Shown: in pieces, positions 6,627 to 7,576 of the stretch
Position numbering within the stretch: the first letter of the stretch is position 1
Layout: each line of letters starts with the position of its first letter
Origin: Rhodospirillaceae bacterium
GTDB taxonomy: Bacteria > Pseudomonadota > Alphaproteobacteria > UBA828
DNA: 7,576 nt
Reading direction: 5' to 3'
NCBI GenBank assembly: GCA_028819955.1
Contig: JAPPKP010000251.1
Span: forward strand, 1 to 7,576
The notes under the pieces: generated by a model
Told to the model about the DNA's origin: nothing
What the model saw: the letters and a program-made list of their open reading frames with translations, nothing else
The model's database searches: none
Position numbers and translations under genes: made by a program

Positions 6627-7223
6627 TCAGAGGAGACGCTGGCGTGCCTTGAGCGCGGTGCCGAGGGTTCCGTCGTCGAGATAGTCGAGCTCGCCACCGA
6701 CTGGCAGCCCGTGTGCGAGGCGAGAGATTGTGACACCGCTCTCGGCGAGCCGGTCGGTCAGATAGTGCGCCGTGGTCTGACCGTCCACGGTGGCGCTCGT
6801 GGCGAGGATGACCTCGCCGACCTCGGGCGCGCCGGCCCGGGCGACGAGGCCGGCGATGGCGAGGTCCTCCGGCCCGATCCCGTCGAGCGCCGACAGGAGC
6901 CCGCCCAGCACGTGATAGCGGCCGCGAAACATCAGCGTGCGCTCCAGCGCCCAGAGATCCGCGACCTGCTCGACGACGCAGATGGCCGAGCGGTCGCGTT
7001 CCGCATCCGCGCAGATCCCACACGGGTCCTGGGCGTCGAGATTGCCGCAAGTGGCGCACGGTCGGACGCTTTCCGCCGCCGTGCGCAGCGCGCCCATGAG
7101 CGGCTCCAGATGCGATTCGCGCCGCTCCAGCAGGTGCAGCGCCGCGCGACGGGCCGAGCGCGGCCCGAGACCGGGGAGCTTGCCGAGATGCCCGACCAGC
7201 CGCTCGATCGCAGGGCTCGTCAT
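6627..7223 (-). CDS. recR: Recombination mediator protein RecR
   Basis: RecR works with RecO (and RecF) to load RecA onto single-stranded DNA during gap repair. The 198-residue protein has the normal family length and order: a helix-hairpin-helix ([20 protein letters not shown], about 13-32), a four-cysteine zinc site (C56, C59, C68, C71) and a Toprim domain (about 80-175) with VVEQ, the hallmark [20 protein letters not shown] and a [11 protein letters not shown] segment. The C-terminal [14 protein letters not shown] also matches. The start ATG at 7223 gives the standard N-terminus ([18 protein letters not shown]), although its ribosome site is weak. The gene is 33 bp downstream of ybaB on the same strand, the usual ybaB-recR arrangement. 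Confidence 0.96.
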   Translation of the reverse strand: MTSPAIERLVGHLGKLPGLGPRSARRAALHLLERRESHLEPLMGALRTAAESVRPCATCGNLDAQDPCGICADAERDRSAICVVEQVADLWALERTLMFRGRYHVLGGLLSALDGIGPEDLAIAGLVARAGAPEVGEVILATSATVDGQTTAHYLTDRLAESGVTISRLAHGLPVGGELDYLDDGTLGTALKARQRLL

Positions 7224-7256
7224 CGCGGGCTCGTCATTGGGCTTCGGCGGGCGTCC

Positions 7257-7576
7257 TCACAGGCCGAGGTCGAGGCCCGGCGGCAGCTTGAGTCCGCCGG
7301 TGACCTCGGCCATCCGTTCCTGAACGAGCTGCTCGACCTTGGCCTTACCGTCGTTGAAGGCTGCGACGATGAGGTCCTCCAGCACCTCCACCTCGTCGCC
7401 GGTCACCAGCGCCGGGTCGATGGAGAGGCGGCGCATCTCCCCCTTGCCCGTGAGCGTCACCCGCACCAGGCCGCCGCCCGCCGTTCCCTCGACCTCCAAC
7501 GCACCGAGGCTTTCTTGCAGTTCGGCCATCCTGGTCTGCATTTCCTGCGCCTGCTTCAGCATCTTGCCGATGTTCT
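7257..7576 (-). CDS. ybaB: YbaB/EbfC family nucleoid-associated protein (5' end beyond window)
   Basis: Members of this family are small dimeric DNA-binding proteins linked to nucleoid organisation. The visible part is about 106 codons. It contains NIGKMLKQAQEMQTRM (the frame is open through the right edge as ..NIGKM), a long helix, the core GGGLVRVTLTGKGEMRRLSIDP and the C-terminal helix with LEDLIVAAFNDGKAKVEQ. Family members commonly begin MKNIGxMLKQAQ, so only the start codon and perhaps one or two residues are missing. The methionine at 7562 is probably internal. It precedes recR by 33 bp; dnaX commonly lies next upstream in this cluster, which would place it past the right edge. Confidence 0.93.
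   Translation of the reverse strand, partial: NIGKMLKQAQEMQTRMAELQESLGALEVEGTAGGGLVRVTLTGKGEMRRLSIDPALVTGDEVEVLEDLIVAAFNDGKAKVEQLVQERMAEVTGGLKLPPGLDLGL

Noticed and set aside
6298..7059. Minus-strand open frame of 253 codons spanning the recR-metF junction
   Set aside because: It is out of frame with both well-supported genes and has the Arg/Ala/Gly-rich composition of a GC-driven shadow frame.

Overview
The window is GC-rich, tightly packed bacterial chromosome. It looks like an alphaproteobacterium: PstA has the long N-terminal form common in that class, the gene order pstA-pstB-phoU-phoB is typical of it, the porin resembles alphaproteobacterial porins, and a ybaB-recR pair lies on the other strand. 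I cannot name a genus. I found no tRNA, rRNA, CRISPR array, insertion sequence or integrase, and nothing that points to recent horizontal transfer.

Bases 1-3301 (+ strand) are the distal half of a phosphate-uptake and phosphate-signalling operon. They hold the end of pstA (cut by the left edge), pstB, phoU and phoB. Spacing is tight: about 19 bp, then 34 bp, then an ATGA overlap between phoU and phoB. PstA and PstB form the membrane channel and ATPase of the high-affinity phosphate importer. PhoU links importer state to signalling, and PhoB is the DNA-binding response regulator. The sensor kinase PhoR, the binding protein PstS and the permease PstC are not in the window and could lie to the left.

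Bases 3302-3535 are a regulatory gap with lower GC content in its first part. It holds a short GC hairpin, a PHO-box-like sequence on the minus strand and a pair of 8-bp direct repeats. Two secreted outer-membrane beta-barrel proteins follow on the + strand. The first is a porin (3536-4543) with an unusual Met/Glu repeat right after its signal peptide; it ends at a strong intrinsic terminator. The second is a smaller barrel (4767-5570) with its own leader of about 170 bp.

Bases 5579-7576 run the opposite way. From right to left they hold ybaB/ebfC (cut by the right edge), recR and a methylenetetrahydrofolate reductase gene. This cluster meets the second barrel gene tail to tail at a perfect 24-bp palindrome that contains part of the reductase stop codon.

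Most of the window is conventional and I see no convincing new multi-gene system. The parts most worth a second look are the Met/Glu repeat in the porin, the possible PHO box between phoB and the porin, the unassigned second barrel protein and the subtype of the folate reductase.
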